A stretch of DNA of 64,000 nucleotides from Taibaiella helva (GTDB lineage Bacteria > Bacteroidota > Bacteroidia > Chitinophagales > Chitinophagaceae), in NCBI RefSeq assembly GCF_003545695.1, contig NZ_QUZZ01000001.1, forward strand, positions 310,001 to 374,000, given 5' to 3'. Every line of letters begins with the position of its first letter. Position 1 is the first letter of the stretch. The position numbers and the translations under genes are program-made. The notes beneath the pieces are model-generated. The model was not told the origin of the DNA. It made no database searches and saw only the letters and a list, made by a program, of their open reading frames with translations. This document shows, piece by piece, positions 52,903 through 62,052 of this stretch.

Positions 52903-53120
52903 CCTAAATGGCCTCATGGGACATAATTTTGAGACTAAAGTGATTTCGCTACTGCAGGTAACGAGGCTGATTAAACCCACGAAGATATGTGGAGCGTGGT
53001 TAAGCATATATAACCTGGCCATTAAATCCTATGTTGGCATGAATGAGAACCTTGAAATATAGGACGGATGTCAGCTTTGGGTAATGTAAATAAAGAAAAC
53101 AACACAGTACAATTACAGCA
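52903..53120 (+). other. 218-nt noncoding, structured spacer between nuoL and nuoM
   Basis: The stretch has no ORF and is longer than other nuo junctions that lack a gene. It shows inverted repeats: aacccacg with cgtggtt, tcctat with ataggac, and atatg with catat. These suggest a folded RNA in the operon transcript. From memory, parts such as taacgaggctgattaaaccc and gcatgaatgagaaccttg look like group II intron RNA, but no maturase gene is present, so this would be a decayed fragment. The resemblance is uncertain. Confidence 0.35.
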
Positions 53121-54542
53121 ATGATACTATTACTATTAATCTTAATTCCGTTTGTAACAGGTCTGATCAGCTTCACGTGGAAACACAGCTCGGTAAAGAG
53201 CTGGGCCCTGGGCTCCTCTCTGATGACGCTGGCTATCGCTTTTATCGCCTGTCTGGTGAACCGCCAGGCGCCGCTGGCCTACGATATGCCCTGGATCGCC
53301 TCCCTCGGCGCCCGCTTCTCCCTGTATGGCAACGGAATGAGTGTGATACTGGCCTTGCTTACGGCTATCGTCTTCCCGGTCATCTTTATTGCACAGCTCA
53401 ATAAAACAGTCGAAGATGCCCACCGCTTCTACGGACTGATGCTGCTGTCGCAGGCCGGCCTTATGGGCGTATTCCTGGCGCACGACCTGCTGCTGTTCTA
53501 CTTCTTCTGGGAGCTGGCCCTCATCCCCGTTTACTTCCTCTGCTCCACCTGGGGCGGGGAAAGAAGGATACCCGTTACCTTTAAATTCTTTGTCTATACT
53601 TTCCTGGGCAGCCTGCTTATGCTGGCAGGTATCATTTATCTCTACCTGCAGACACCGGGGCGCACTTTCGATTGGGAAACCATCAGGCAAACCGGGGCTT
53701 CTCTGCCGGCATTGCAGCAGTGCACCGTATTCTGCCTGTTCTTTATCGCCTTTGGTATCAAAATGCCGGTATTCCCTTTTCATACCTGGCAGCCCGATAC
53801 CTACGAGCAGTCTTCAACACCGGTAACCATCGTGCTGAGCGCGCTGATGGTGAAAATGGGCTTGTTCGCTACCGTGAACTGGCTGGTCAATATCCTTCCC
53901 GAAGGCACCGCCTACTGGACCAATACGGTAATGATCCTGTCGGTGATCGGTATCATCTACGCCTCTTTGCTGGCTATGGTGCAAAGCGATATCAAACGCC
54001 TGATCGCCTATTCTTCTATCGCGCACATCGGCCTGATGAGCCTTGGCATCTTTGCCAACGATCCCGGCGGCATCGCGATGAATGGCCTTGTCGTGCAGAT
54101 GTTCAACCACGGTATCAATATTACCGGTATGTGGCTCATCGTATCGATGATCGAGCAACGCTACGGCACCCGCAACCTGCGCGAATTGGGCGGTATGGCC
54201 GGCTCGGCGCCGACCATGGCTATTGCCCTGGTGATCATCGCTTTTGCCAACATCGCCCTGCCGCTGACCAATGGCTTCATCGGTGAGTTCATGCTGTTCC
54301 ATGGTATCTTCCAGAGCGAAAATCCTTACCACATCACCTTTATGGTGCTGGCGGGTCTCGGTGTGATCTTTGGCGCCGTGTACACCTTGAATATGGTGCA
54401 GAAGGTAGCTTATGGCGAAGCCAAAACAGCTGCCATTGTCAGCGACGTCAGCAAAAATGAATTGTTCGGACTGATCATTATCATAGGGCTGATCGTATTG
54501 CTGGGTGTGTATCCCAGGCTGCTGTTCGGTATTATAGGATAG
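53121..54542 (+). CDS. nuoM: NADH-quinone oxidoreductase subunit M
   Basis: The 473-residue antiporter-like subunit has LLFYFFWELALIPVYFLCST, KMPVFPFHTWQPDTYEQSST and PVTIVLSALMVKMGLF (proton-path Glu, Lys and His). It ends without the lateral helix seen in NuoL, as expected. Confidence 0.96.
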   Translation: MILLLLILIPFVTGLISFTWKHSSVKSWALGSSLMTLAIAFIACLVNRQAPLAYDMPWIASLGARFSLYGNGMSVILALLTAIVFPVIFIAQLNKTVEDAHRFYGLMLLSQAGLMGVFLAHDLLLFYFFWELALIPVYFLCSTWGGERRIPVTFKFFVYTFLGSLLMLAGIIYLYLQTPGRTFDWETIRQTGASLPALQQCTVFCLFFIAFGIKMPVFPFHTWQPDTYEQSSTPVTIVLSALMVKMGLFATVNWLVNILPEGTAYWTNTVMILSVIGIIYASLLAMVQSDIKRLIAYSSIAHIGLMSLGIFANDPGGIAMNGLVVQMFNHGINITGMWLIVSMIEQRYGTRNLRELGGMAGSAPTMAIALVIIAFANIALPLTNGFIGEFMLFHGIFQSENPYHITFMVLAGLGVIFGAVYTLNMVQKVAYGEAKTAAIVSDVSKNELFGLIIIIGLIVLLGVYPRLLFGIIG

Positions 54543-54601
54543 TCATTCAAACAGGGCGGTACAGCCGCAAGGCTTATACAATAAAATTATTTAGTACAAA
54601 A

Positions 54602-54615
54602 GCTCCTTCAGGAGC
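54602..54615 (+). repeat. gctcct-tc-aggagc hairpin before nuoN
   Basis: A 6-bp palindrome 10 nt upstream of the nuoN ATG. It resembles the gctcctacggagc palindromes of the dispersed repeat and may affect ribosome access. The rest of the 82-nt gap is AT-rich. Confidence 0.5.
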
Positions 54616-54624
54616 GGGTTAAAT

Positions 54625-56013
54625 ATGAAACCACTTATAGCATCTGCAGTTTTCGGCGTAATCATGATGTTTGCCGCATTGTCGGTAAAAGAGAAGAAGA
54701 CGTTTACCCTGCTGGCAACCTTGTTGCTGGTCCTGCTCACCGGTGTCAATATCTATGAGCTCATGCACATCATGAACGGAGAAATCCCCGAAGCCCTGTT
54801 CAACGGGATGCTGAAGTACGGCTCTTTCTCCATCTGGTTCAATACACTGATGACGGGTATCGCTTTGCTGTATGTATTGCTGTGTGGAAAGCATATCGAG
54901 AAAGTAGGGCAACATACCGGCGAATACTATGGGCTCATCTTCTTTATCCTTTGCGGCGCCAATCTCCTTTCGGGGTACAACAACCTGTTGATCCTTTTCC
55001 TCGGCATCGAGATCATTTCTATCCCCCAATACATCCTGGCCGGCAGCGACAAGCGTAACCTGAAGAGCAGCGAAGCTTCGCTCAAGTATTTCCTTATGGG
55101 CGCCTTCTCGACCGGCATCCTGCTGATGGGTATTGCCCTGCTGTACGGCGCTATGCACACGTTTGATGTGAGTCAGTTCAATTTCATGGAGCACAACGTC
55201 GATGCGATGTCGTTGGGCGGTATCTTCTTCATTATGGTAGCGCTCGGGTTTAAAGTATCGGCTGCACCCATGCACTTCTGGACACCCGACGTGTACGACG
55301 GCGCGCCCACTCCGTTTACCGCTATCATGGCCACCATTGTCAAAGCCGCTATATTCGTGGCTTTCCTGCGCCTGTTCAGCGAAACCTTCGGTGGCATCAG
55401 CCAGCACTGGACCCTGGTGCTGAGCATCGTTACCGCCCTCACTCTGTTCGTTGGCAATATTACCGCGGTGTTTCAGCAAAGCGTAAAGCGTATGCTGGCT
55501 TATTCTTCCATAGCCCAGGCCGGCTTCATGCTGTTTGCTGTGCTGGCCGTTAATGCTACCGGCTTCAAAGGGATCATTATCTATGCCGTTGCCTACAGTG
55601 TCGCTACTATCGGTATGTTCGCCGTGCTGATGAAGCTAAAGGATTATACCTATGACGGCTTTAACGGCCTCGGCAGGAAACATCCCCTGCTGGCCTTTAC
55701 CGCAACCATATTCCTCCTGTCGCTCGCGGGTATCCCGCTTACGGGAGGGTTCTTTGCCAAGTATTTCGTGCTTACCGCCGTGATGGAGCAAGGCACCGGT
55801 ATGATGTGGCTTGTGATCTTCGCCCTGCTGATGGCCGCCATAAGCGCTTATTATTATTTCAAGGTGCTGATGGCTATGTATTTCAAGAAAGGCGAGCCTG
55901 AGCTGGCTATAGAAGTCACTACCGGCGACCGTTTCTTCCTGGGTCTGGCTGCCGCCGCGATCATCGTGATCGGCGTTGCTCCTGATATCCTGCTGGCCTG
56001 GCTGAAGAACTAA
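54625..56013 (+). CDS. nuoN: NADH-quinone oxidoreductase subunit N
   Basis: The 462-residue antiporter-like subunit has FLGIEIISIPQYILAGSDKR, SSEASLKYFLMGAFSTGILL, and AAPMHFWTPDVYDGAPTPFT (channel residues). It is the last nuo gene and is followed by a strong terminator. Confidence 0.96.
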   Translation: MKPLIASAVFGVIMMFAALSVKEKKTFTLLATLLLVLLTGVNIYELMHIMNGEIPEALFNGMLKYGSFSIWFNTLMTGIALLYVLLCGKHIEKVGQHTGEYYGLIFFILCGANLLSGYNNLLILFLGIEIISIPQYILAGSDKRNLKSSEASLKYFLMGAFSTGILLMGIALLYGAMHTFDVSQFNFMEHNVDAMSLGGIFFIMVALGFKVSAAPMHFWTPDVYDGAPTPFTAIMATIVKAAIFVAFLRLFSETFGGISQHWTLVLSIVTALTLFVGNITAVFQQSVKRMLAYSSIAQAGFMLFAVLAVNATGFKGIIIYAVAYSVATIGMFAVLMKLKDYTYDGFNGLGRKHPLLAFTATIFLLSLAGIPLTGGFFAKYFVLTAVMEQGTGMMWLVIFALLMAAISAYYYFKVLMAMYFKKGEPELAIEVTTGDRFFLGLAAAAIIVIGVAPDILLAWLKN

Positions 56014-56039
56014 AAACAGAACAACAGAATAAGTATTTG

Positions 56040-56065
56040 AGCGATCCGGAAGGATCGCTTTTTTA
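56040..56065 (+). terminator. Terminator of the nuo operon
   Basis: agcgatcc-ggaa-ggatcgct is a perfect 8-bp stem with a tetraloop followed by TTTTTT, 27 nt past the nuoN stop. Confidence 0.92.
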
Positions 56066-56166
56066 TTCTTCCTTTACCAGTACTGCCCCGAGTATATTTA
56101 GCGATCTTTTTTATCTTTACCCCATTGTACCGGATTGCTCCTCCGACCCTAAAGCGCATTATACTT

Positions 56167-57867
56167 GTGAAAAAAAGCTTACTGTTCTCTTTAGTATGGG
56201 TATCTGTTTCGTTTGCCGCTACGGCACAAACGACCTACCTGCCCTTGCATGCCGAGGAATACAACCTGCTCGACAGGCTGGAAACAAAGGGAGGAATGCT
56301 CACCGATCATTTTTACTCGACATTGAAACCCATACCCCGCATGGGCGCTGTCGACTTCCTGAAAGAGATAAGGAAGCCGGCCCACGGCACCCAGGGGTTG
56401 AACCTGAGCGATATCGACTATTATAACGTCCAGCGGGCCCTCTCCATCAGCGGGGAATGGTCGGAGACGGCCGATGGCGACGATGGCGCTTTACCCTCCG
56501 TACGGCCCATCCTGAAATATTTTTATCAGAAGCAACCCGACCTGGTGCATGTCAATACCGGGGATTTTTTCCTGGTAGTCAACCCTGTGCTGTACCTGCA
56601 GGCGATGAAGGAGCGTAATGTCGACGGGATAAAATATATCAATACACGTGGTGCAGAGATCAGGGGACGGATCTTCAACAGGATCGGCTTTTATACCCTG
56701 CTTGCCGATAACCAGGAGAAGGCGCTGAGCTATATAGAGCAATGGGAAGCCCGTCACCAGGCTTTCCCGGGCGTCGACTATTATTCCCACAAATCTTCGG
56801 GTGTTTACGATTACCTACTGGCCAGGGGCTATGTTGATGTGGGCGCTTTCAACGATCATTTCAACGTTACCTTCGGTTACGATAAGCAATTTACCGGCGA
56901 TGGCATACGCAGCCTGCAACTCTCCGACTTTGGTGCGCCGGCGACTTTCCTGAGGTTGCGGACCAAAATATGGCGGCTACAGTACGAGAACCTGTTCCTG
57001 GAGCTCACTCCAGCCTATACGCGAGGACCGGATCAGCGCTTGCCCCGGAAGTATGCCAGCATCCACCAGGTAAGCATGAACGTAACCCCCTGGCTTAATC
57101 TCGGCCTGTTTGAGTCGACCATCTATGCGAAGCCCGAACGGTTTGGCGCGGAGTACCTGATCCCGGTCATCTTCTACAACAGCCTGGCCCGTTCGCTGGG
57201 CGCCGATCAGAAAACCTCCATCGGTATCAGCTTTAAGGCAATTGCTTTAAATCACCTCCAGTTTTACGGGCAAGGTTACTTTGATCAACTGCAAATGGGT
57301 AAGCTGGGTAATGGCTCCTGGACCAATCAATTCGGTGTTCAGCTGGGCGGCAAATATTTCGATGCCTTTACTCTGGCCAATCTGGACCTGCAGGGAGAAG
57401 TCAACCTGGTGCGCCCCTTTACCTATGCTTCCAATGACAGCATTTCCGGTTACACGCATTACAACCAGCCGCTGGCTCATCCTTATGGAGCAGGCTTTGC
57501 CGAGTTTATCGGTACCATACGTTACCAGCCGATTGTCAACCTTTACCTGTCCGCCAAAGGAATCTATACGATGAAGGGTATCGACAACGGCGCTGGCGGG
57601 ATCAATACCGGCAACGATATTTTTGCCCGCTACGATACCCGTATCCAGGATGAGGGCTACGGATTGATGGGAAACAGCCAGCAGATGAAAGGGATCTATC
57701 TTAATTTCAACGCGGCTTACGAAATAAGGCCCAATATATTCCTGGAGGCCGGCGCGGCCTACCTGAGACGGAATGGCGACGATGGGCAGGCGCTGTATCC
57801 CAGCGCAACCTCCTTTTATGGCGGACTGCGCTGGAACATTGCCCGCAGGGAACAGGACTTTTACTAA
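56167..57867 (+). CDS. Outer-membrane protein similar to capsule assembly protein Wzi
   Basis: The likely start is GTG at 56167 giving a signal peptide (VKKSLLFSLVWVSVSFAATA); no ATG fits. The 566 residues have a helical N-terminal part and then many amphipathic beta strands alternating with aromatic girdles (FHLN-type repeats such as DHFNVTFGYDKQF, FLRLRTKIWRLQYENLFLEL, GIYLNFNAAYEIRP). This fits the Wzi-like barrel that holds capsule at the cell surface. Identity is moderate, and a general porin is possible. Confidence 0.65.
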   Translation: MKKSLLFSLVWVSVSFAATAQTTYLPLHAEEYNLLDRLETKGGMLTDHFYSTLKPIPRMGAVDFLKEIRKPAHGTQGLNLSDIDYYNVQRALSISGEWSETADGDDGALPSVRPILKYFYQKQPDLVHVNTGDFFLVVNPVLYLQAMKERNVDGIKYINTRGAEIRGRIFNRIGFYTLLADNQEKALSYIEQWEARHQAFPGVDYYSHKSSGVYDYLLARGYVDVGAFNDHFNVTFGYDKQFTGDGIRSLQLSDFGAPATFLRLRTKIWRLQYENLFLELTPAYTRGPDQRLPRKYASIHQVSMNVTPWLNLGLFESTIYAKPERFGAEYLIPVIFYNSLARSLGADQKTSIGISFKAIALNHLQFYGQGYFDQLQMGKLGNGSWTNQFGVQLGGKYFDAFTLANLDLQGEVNLVRPFTYASNDSISGYTHYNQPLAHPYGAGFAEFIGTIRYQPIVNLYLSAKGIYTMKGIDNGAGGINTGNDIFARYDTRIQDEGYGLMGNSQQMKGIYLNFNAAYEIRPNIFLEAGAAYLRRNGDDGQALYPSATSFYGGLRWNIARREQDFY

Positions 57868-57888
57868 ACAAATGTCTGAAACACGATC

Positions 57889-58038
57889 ATGAAAAAGCTA
57901 TGCCTGGTAGTGATCTTGCTGGCAGCAGCTGCAGCGGCCGCAGGCAAGGTTCCTGGTATAAGGCATGGTACGCCTGACAACCCGGAGCAAAGCCGGGATG
58001 CCTTTACCCTTCCCGGTAATGCACTGCAAAGATTTTAA
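57889..58038 (+). CDS. Small secreted protein of unknown function (49 residues)
   Basis: ATG at 57889 reads MKKLCLVVILLAAAAAAAGK, then VPGIRHGTPDNPEQSRDAFT and LPGNALQRF, then stop. The N-terminus is a convincing signal peptide; the mature part is about 30 residues with no Cys. It lies 21 nt after the Wzi-like gene and just before the carbonic anhydrase gene, so it probably shares the transcript. Coding status is plausible rather than proven. Confidence 0.4.
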   Translation: MKKLCLVVILLAAAAAAAGKVPGIRHGTPDNPEQSRDAFTLPGNALQRF

Positions 58039-58056
58039 AAGATTAATACTACGCTT

Positions 58057-58569
58057 ATGCCCGTTATTCTTCCTGTAAAAGGTATCTCTCCCGAAATTCC
58101 CGGCTCTTGCTTTATCGCGCCCAACGCCACCATTGTCGGCGATGTGGTTATGGGTGAAGAATGCAGTATCTGGTTCAATGCTGTTGTGCGTGGTGATGTG
58201 AACAGCATCCGCATGGGTAATAAAGTGAACATCCAGGATGGCGCCTGTATCCACGCAACTTACCAGAAAACCAAAGTAGAGCTGGGCAACAACGTATCTG
58301 TAGGACACAATGCCATTGTACACGGCTGCAAGGTAGCCGACAACGTGCTGATCGGGATGGGCGCCATCGTGATGGACAATGCGGAGATCGGCAGCAACAG
58401 TATTATTGCTGCAGGAGCCGTTGTGCTTGAAGGCACCAAAGTAGAAGCAGGAACGATCTACGCCGGCGTGCCGGCCAAAAAAGTGAAGAACATCAGTCCC
58501 GAGCTGATCAGCGGCGAGATCGAAAGGATCGCCAACAACTACACGATGTACAGCTCCTGGTTCCGGTAA
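58057..58569 (+). CDS. Gamma-carbonic anhydrase family protein
   Basis: The 170-residue left-handed beta-helix protein has the hexapeptide-repeat series (FIAPNATIVGDVVMGEECSI, VRGDVNSIRMGNKVNIQDGA) and the histidines in CIHATYQ and VGHNAIVHGC that bind zinc in gamma-class anhydrases. Relatives hydrate CO2, but many are inactive homologs. It may be in one transcription unit with the Wzi-like gene, which is speculative. Confidence 0.9.
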   Translation: MPVILPVKGISPEIPGSCFIAPNATIVGDVVMGEECSIWFNAVVRGDVNSIRMGNKVNIQDGACIHATYQKTKVELGNNVSVGHNAIVHGCKVADNVLIGMGAIVMDNAEIGSNSIIAAGAVVLEGTKVEAGTIYAGVPAKKVKNISPELISGEIERIANNYTMYSSWFR

Positions 58570-58575
58570 GGCCCG

Positions 58576-59007
58576 TCAATGTCTTTTGGCCTCGTTGTAT
58601 ATGGCCTGCTTTTTCCCTTTACTGTAGAGGAACAGCTGTTGTCCTTGCTGCTCATAGCGGTCTATGCTGCGCAGCATATCCAGGTAAGCAGCTTCAGCGC
58701 GGCTCTCCCGGCAAGCCTTCCAGGTAGATGCGAGCCGGCTGAACTGCAGCGTATACGCGACCGTGTCGATGGTACAATGTCCATTGAAGGTATTGCAGAT
58801 GATATGTCCGCTCGTTAAAGAGTCTCTGCCGATAACGAGGACCGTGGTGCTGCGCCATTGCCGCTGCAGCGCGGTGTCTTCCAGTGATTTTAGCACCCAG
58901 CGTGTATATACTGAAGGGCCGGCCGTGCCTTGTGTAAGGACCGGCCGGCCCGTTTGACAGGCGCCCAGGCTGATACAGCAGATGATCATACCGGATAGCT
59001 TTCTCAT
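58576..59007 (-). CDS. META-domain (HslJ-like) lipoprotein
   Basis: The 143-residue protein has a lipoprotein signal ending GAC (MRKLSGMIICCISLGACQTG) and the META/HslJ pattern: CNTFNGHCTIDTVAYTLQFS, STWKACRES, a helix and SKGKKQAIYNE strands. HslJ-like proteins are linked to heat or drug stress without a known reaction. Its start lies 5 nt after the protease stop, so the two are in one operon. Confidence 0.75.
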   Translation of the reverse strand: MRKLSGMIICCISLGACQTGRPVLTQGTAGPSVYTRWVLKSLEDTALQRQWRSTTVLVIGRDSLTSGHIICNTFNGHCTIDTVAYTLQFSRLASTWKACRESRAEAAYLDMLRSIDRYEQQGQQLFLYSKGKKQAIYNEAKRH

Positions 59008-59012
59008 ATTGT

Positions 59013-60122
59013 CTAAGCGCCTTTATATATTTTCTTGGTCAGGTACTGGCCATTACGCGGACTATAGAAGCGGATCATGTACAGGCCCCGGCTAAGCCCG
59101 CTCAGGTCGATGGTATAGCTGCATAGCGAAGGTGCGGCGATATCGGTATGATAAACCTTGCGGCCCTCCGCATTGAATACCGTACAGCCGATAGAAGCCG
59201 CCTGCATCTTGCCGAAGTAAATGCCGAGGGTATGCCCTGAAATGCCGATCCGGATATCCTCTTCTTTCCAGCCACGGGGATCGATCCCCATGGTATAGCC
59301 GCCATTGGCATTGATCACCGAGTCGATCCAGGGGCGGAAAGCAGCCACCTTGGTATATACACCGGGCGTATCGGCACTGGTATAAGGCAGCATGCCGCCG
59401 CTCACGACGCCGATGATCTTTTTATTCCCGCTTTGCTCGACCCATACCGGCCCGCCACTGTCGCCTGCCGCAGCGCCTGCGATCTCCTCGCTCAGCTTAT
59501 AGCCGACGCAAAAAGCCTGCTTGCTGATGCCGCCATACAAAGTGTTGCAGAGCGTAAAGTCAAACACTTTGGTATTGCAGAATTTCATCGTATCGGGACT
59601 CCTGAGGGTAACCGGATCGGATATACCCCATCCTGCAATTTTCACCGGATGCCCTGTTGCATAAACGGTAGCAGTATCTGCCAGCGCCGGTAAGGCAATA
59701 GGCGTTATGGTGCTTACCGGTTGTTTCAGCTGGATCAGCGCAATATCCTTGCCTCCACTGAAAGGGTTCCCGCCGGGGGCGAAACCCTGGTGGCAAAAGA
59801 TCTTCTTAAACGCGACTTCAACGCCTCCGCTGGGGTTAAGGGGACCATTGGTGTTGATGGTATTGAATCGTACCCGTATACCGGCAGTATCGGCGGGGAG
59901 CCCGGTAAACGGATCAAAGGTGCAGTGACCCGCAGTCACCACCCATTGCGGGTCGATAAGGGCAGCGCCACAGAAATGGCTTCCCGCCTCGCGCAGATCG
60001 CCTATCCAGGGCAGCTGGCCTTCCTGTACCGACTGGCCGCCTACGATCCATGATTGTTGCGCGCGGGCGGCAATCGACGCCAGGCTTAGCAGCAGCATGC
60101 TGAGTTGGAAATGTTTCTTCAT
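59013..60122 (-). CDS. Secreted trypsin-like serine protease with T9SS sorting domain
   Basis: The 369-residue S1 protease has a signal peptide (LLLSLASIAARAQ), the activation-type IVGGQSVQEGQLPW, and the triad H66 (VTAGHC), D126 (KDIALIQL) and S222 (GDSGGP). The C-terminal end (KVYHTDIAAPSLCSYTIDLS to YLTKKIYKGA) is a short T9SS sorting domain. It is a different subtype from the protease at 9319 and carries no long pro-region. It is the first gene of the operon with the META lipoprotein. Confidence 0.9.
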   Translation of the reverse strand: MKKHFQLSMLLLSLASIAARAQQSWIVGGQSVQEGQLPWIGDLREAGSHFCGAALIDPQWVVTAGHCTFDPFTGLPADTAGIRVRFNTINTNGPLNPSGGVEVAFKKIFCHQGFAPGGNPFSGGKDIALIQLKQPVSTITPIALPALADTATVYATGHPVKIAGWGISDPVTLRSPDTMKFCNTKVFDFTLCNTLYGGISKQAFCVGYKLSEEIAGAAAGDSGGPVWVEQSGNKKIIGVVSGGMLPYTSADTPGVYTKVAAFRPWIDSVINANGGYTMGIDPRGWKEEDIRIGISGHTLGIYFGKMQAASIGCTVFNAEGRKVYHTDIAAPSLCSYTIDLSGLSRGLYMIRFYSPRNGQYLTKKIYKGA

Positions 60123-60295
60123 TTAGGGTTGTTTAAGGGGGCAGGGAATAGACACGGTTGGACGAAGTAAGGTACCAGCTTTCCTGCACAATAGCACAAA
60201 ATCAAAATATCAGGATCCTTCTGTTCGGCGGAACTGTATTCGACAAACAGGTGCTAAAAGCGGACGAACAGGTATTTTATGCAAAACGAGATCGG

Positions 60296-60347
60296 GCAAA
60301 TGAAGAAAGGACTGCTCCGGAGAGTAATCCTTTCTTCATTTGCTTTT
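60296..60347. terminator. Long perfect hairpin 3' of the unknown membrane protein gene
   Basis: gcaaatgaagaaagga (60296-60311) and tcctttcttcatttgc (60328-60343) form a 16-bp stem. It has a T-run only on the plus strand, while the nearest gene stop (60352) is on the minus strand. It may end minus-strand transcription without a U-tail or mark an RNA element. The rest of 60123-60351 is unassigned. Confidence 0.5.
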
Positions 60348-60351
60348 GACC

Positions 60352-61569
60352 TTAGGGTTGTTGTGTCGTATCTGCAGGCTCGGGCTCCAGTATCTGCTCC
60401 AGCAGGGTAGGGGCCTTATACTCAAAGGAGCTGATACGCCCGTTGGCATCCTTTTTCGCCTCGTAGTAAGTAGGTGTATTGGTGGCACAATCGTACAGAA
60501 TAATCTTACCGTCCCGGTTCATAAACCGGTAGGCGCCGTTCAAAGGCTTGGCAGCCTTGTCCTCACCGATGACCATAACCTGCTGCGGCGCCGTGTAATC
60601 GTTGTTCTTGATATCGCCTTCAAAGCGGTAATAGAAGCCATCGGACAGGCCGGCAATGATCAGGTACTGGACATTCTCCTTGATGGGTTGCTTGATAATG
60701 CCATAAGTAGCATCGGCAGCGGCCCTGGGTATCCCCGAAGTATGCAGCGCAATATATTTGTTTTCCAGGTTGCCATCCTGGCTCATGCTGCCGATGATAA
60801 TCTTCCTGTAGAGCGCTTTCAGGTCCGCATTCTCGGCGCGGTTGTTCTTTACCTCTTTGAAAGCGGTCTGGTACAGGTCAAACTCTTTTACATTGTCCAC
60901 CACGTAATTGGTATTCACATACCCGATATCCTTGCTTCCTTTGAAGAGGTAGCTCAGGAAGCCGCCGTCTTTTAGCAGCACCTTGCGGAAGGGGTATTGG
61001 TTGTTGGTATTGTCGATGCTGCGGTAGTAGATCTCTTTGTCTACCGCTTTTAGTTTCTGGTACGAAGGTACAGCGCCATCGACCTTATACAGGTCCATAC
61101 GGGCTACGACCTCGCTATGCTCATCGCGCACCAGAACATTATCCGTAATGGTGTAGAGGTACTGCATGCTGCTGTAGGCAAGGTACCGGTAACCCAGGTA
61201 AGCCAGTATCAGCAGCAGGGCGCCCAGCGCAAAAAAAGGCCATCTCCGTTTTTTCCGCTGCGGCATCAGCAGCGGTGGCGCTGTGCTGTATGATGGCCCG
61301 GAGGATGGTACCGCGACAGGTACTACCCTGGGTGCTGGCTGCTGGGGTTTGGGCGCAAACAAGGTATCCTTGAAAAAAGCATTGATCTCGCTGCGCTTGT
61401 CCTCATCGCTCAGCCCCCAGGAGTGGAACAGCCCGCTGAGCTGTTCGGCGATCTCATCGTTGCTCAAAGCCTTCCAGCCTTCCGTCAATTGTGCCGGCGG
61501 GTCCTGCCCTTTCTTTTTCCGGTACAGGAAAGTAATAAAATCGGCAATGTTATTTTTGTTTATCGACAT
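60352..61569 (-). CDS. Single-pass membrane protein of unknown function
   Basis: 405 residues: a cytosolic N-terminus (MSINKNNIADFITFLYRKKK, about 1-105, Pro-rich before the membrane), one helix (WPFFALGALLLILAYLGYRY, about 109-128) and a large extracytoplasmic domain (about 130-400) with YLYTITDNVLVRDEHSEV and GDIKNNDYTAPQQVMVIGED. There is no family I recognise. It overlaps the upstream gene by 20 nt and is co-transcribed with it and the PBP-like gene, so a cell-wall role is suspected. Confidence 0.7.
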   Translation of the reverse strand: MSINKNNIADFITFLYRKKKGQDPPAQLTEGWKALSNDEIAEQLSGLFHSWGLSDEDKRSEINAFFKDTLFAPKPQQPAPRVVPVAVPSSGPSYSTAPPLLMPQRKKRRWPFFALGALLLILAYLGYRYLAYSSMQYLYTITDNVLVRDEHSEVVARMDLYKVDGAVPSYQKLKAVDKEIYYRSIDNTNNQYPFRKVLLKDGGFLSYLFKGSKDIGYVNTNYVVDNVKEFDLYQTAFKEVKNNRAENADLKALYRKIIIGSMSQDGNLENKYIALHTSGIPRAAADATYGIIKQPIKENVQYLIIAGLSDGFYYRFEGDIKNNDYTAPQQVMVIGEDKAAKPLNGAYRFMNRDGKIILYDCATNTPTYYEAKKDANGRISSFEYKAPTLLEQILEPEPADTTQQP

Positions 61570-62023
61570 GATAGGTCCCTGTGATTTTGTCTGTAAGTCT
61601 GATCAGTACATCGTTGGGTATGTTCACCCCGTTTTGTTCATTGATCCTGAAACGCGCCGTCAGTGAGGGGCTGCCCTGCTGGTACTGCAGCTCGAAGCCC
61701 TGCTGGCTCAGGCGGAACTTCAGCAGCGCATCGTTGTCGTTGAAAAAATCGCGGGCCTGCTCTCCTTCTTTTTTCAGCTCAAGTGCTAGTACACCCTCTT
61801 CCTGTTTGAAGGTAGCAGCATTCCCATAGACCCTGGCGACCAGTGCTGCAAAGGTATCGGTTTTCATAGTGTTATAGCTGTTGGCGCTGAAGGCTGCAGG
61901 CTGTTCTACGGCCTGTTCCGTAGCGGTATTGCGAGTCAATAGCGTTAACAGGCCCGCCCCAGCTGCTATCGCCAGGGCCAGTCCGGTAAAAAGTATCTGC
62001 CATTTGCTGATGCTGTTCTGCAT
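61550..62023 (-). CDS. Small membrane-anchored protein of unknown function
   Basis: The 157-residue protein has an N-terminal membrane helix (WQILFTGLALAIAAGAGLLT, about 8-27) and an extracytoplasmic alpha/beta domain (TFAALVARVYGNAATFKQEE, FRINEQNGVNIPNDVLIRLT). Not recognised. It lies 29 nt after the PBP-like gene and overlaps the next gene by 20 nt. Confidence 0.7.
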   Translation of the reverse strand: MQNSISKWQILFTGLALAIAAGAGLLTLLTRNTATEQAVEQPAAFSANSYNTMKTDTFAALVARVYGNAATFKQEEGVLALELKKEGEQARDFFNDNDALLKFRLSQQGFELQYQQGSPSLTARFRINEQNGVNIPNDVLIRLTDKITGTYHVDKQK

Positions 62024-62052
62024 AGTGTTCTTTAATGATCCCGGTTGCTGCG

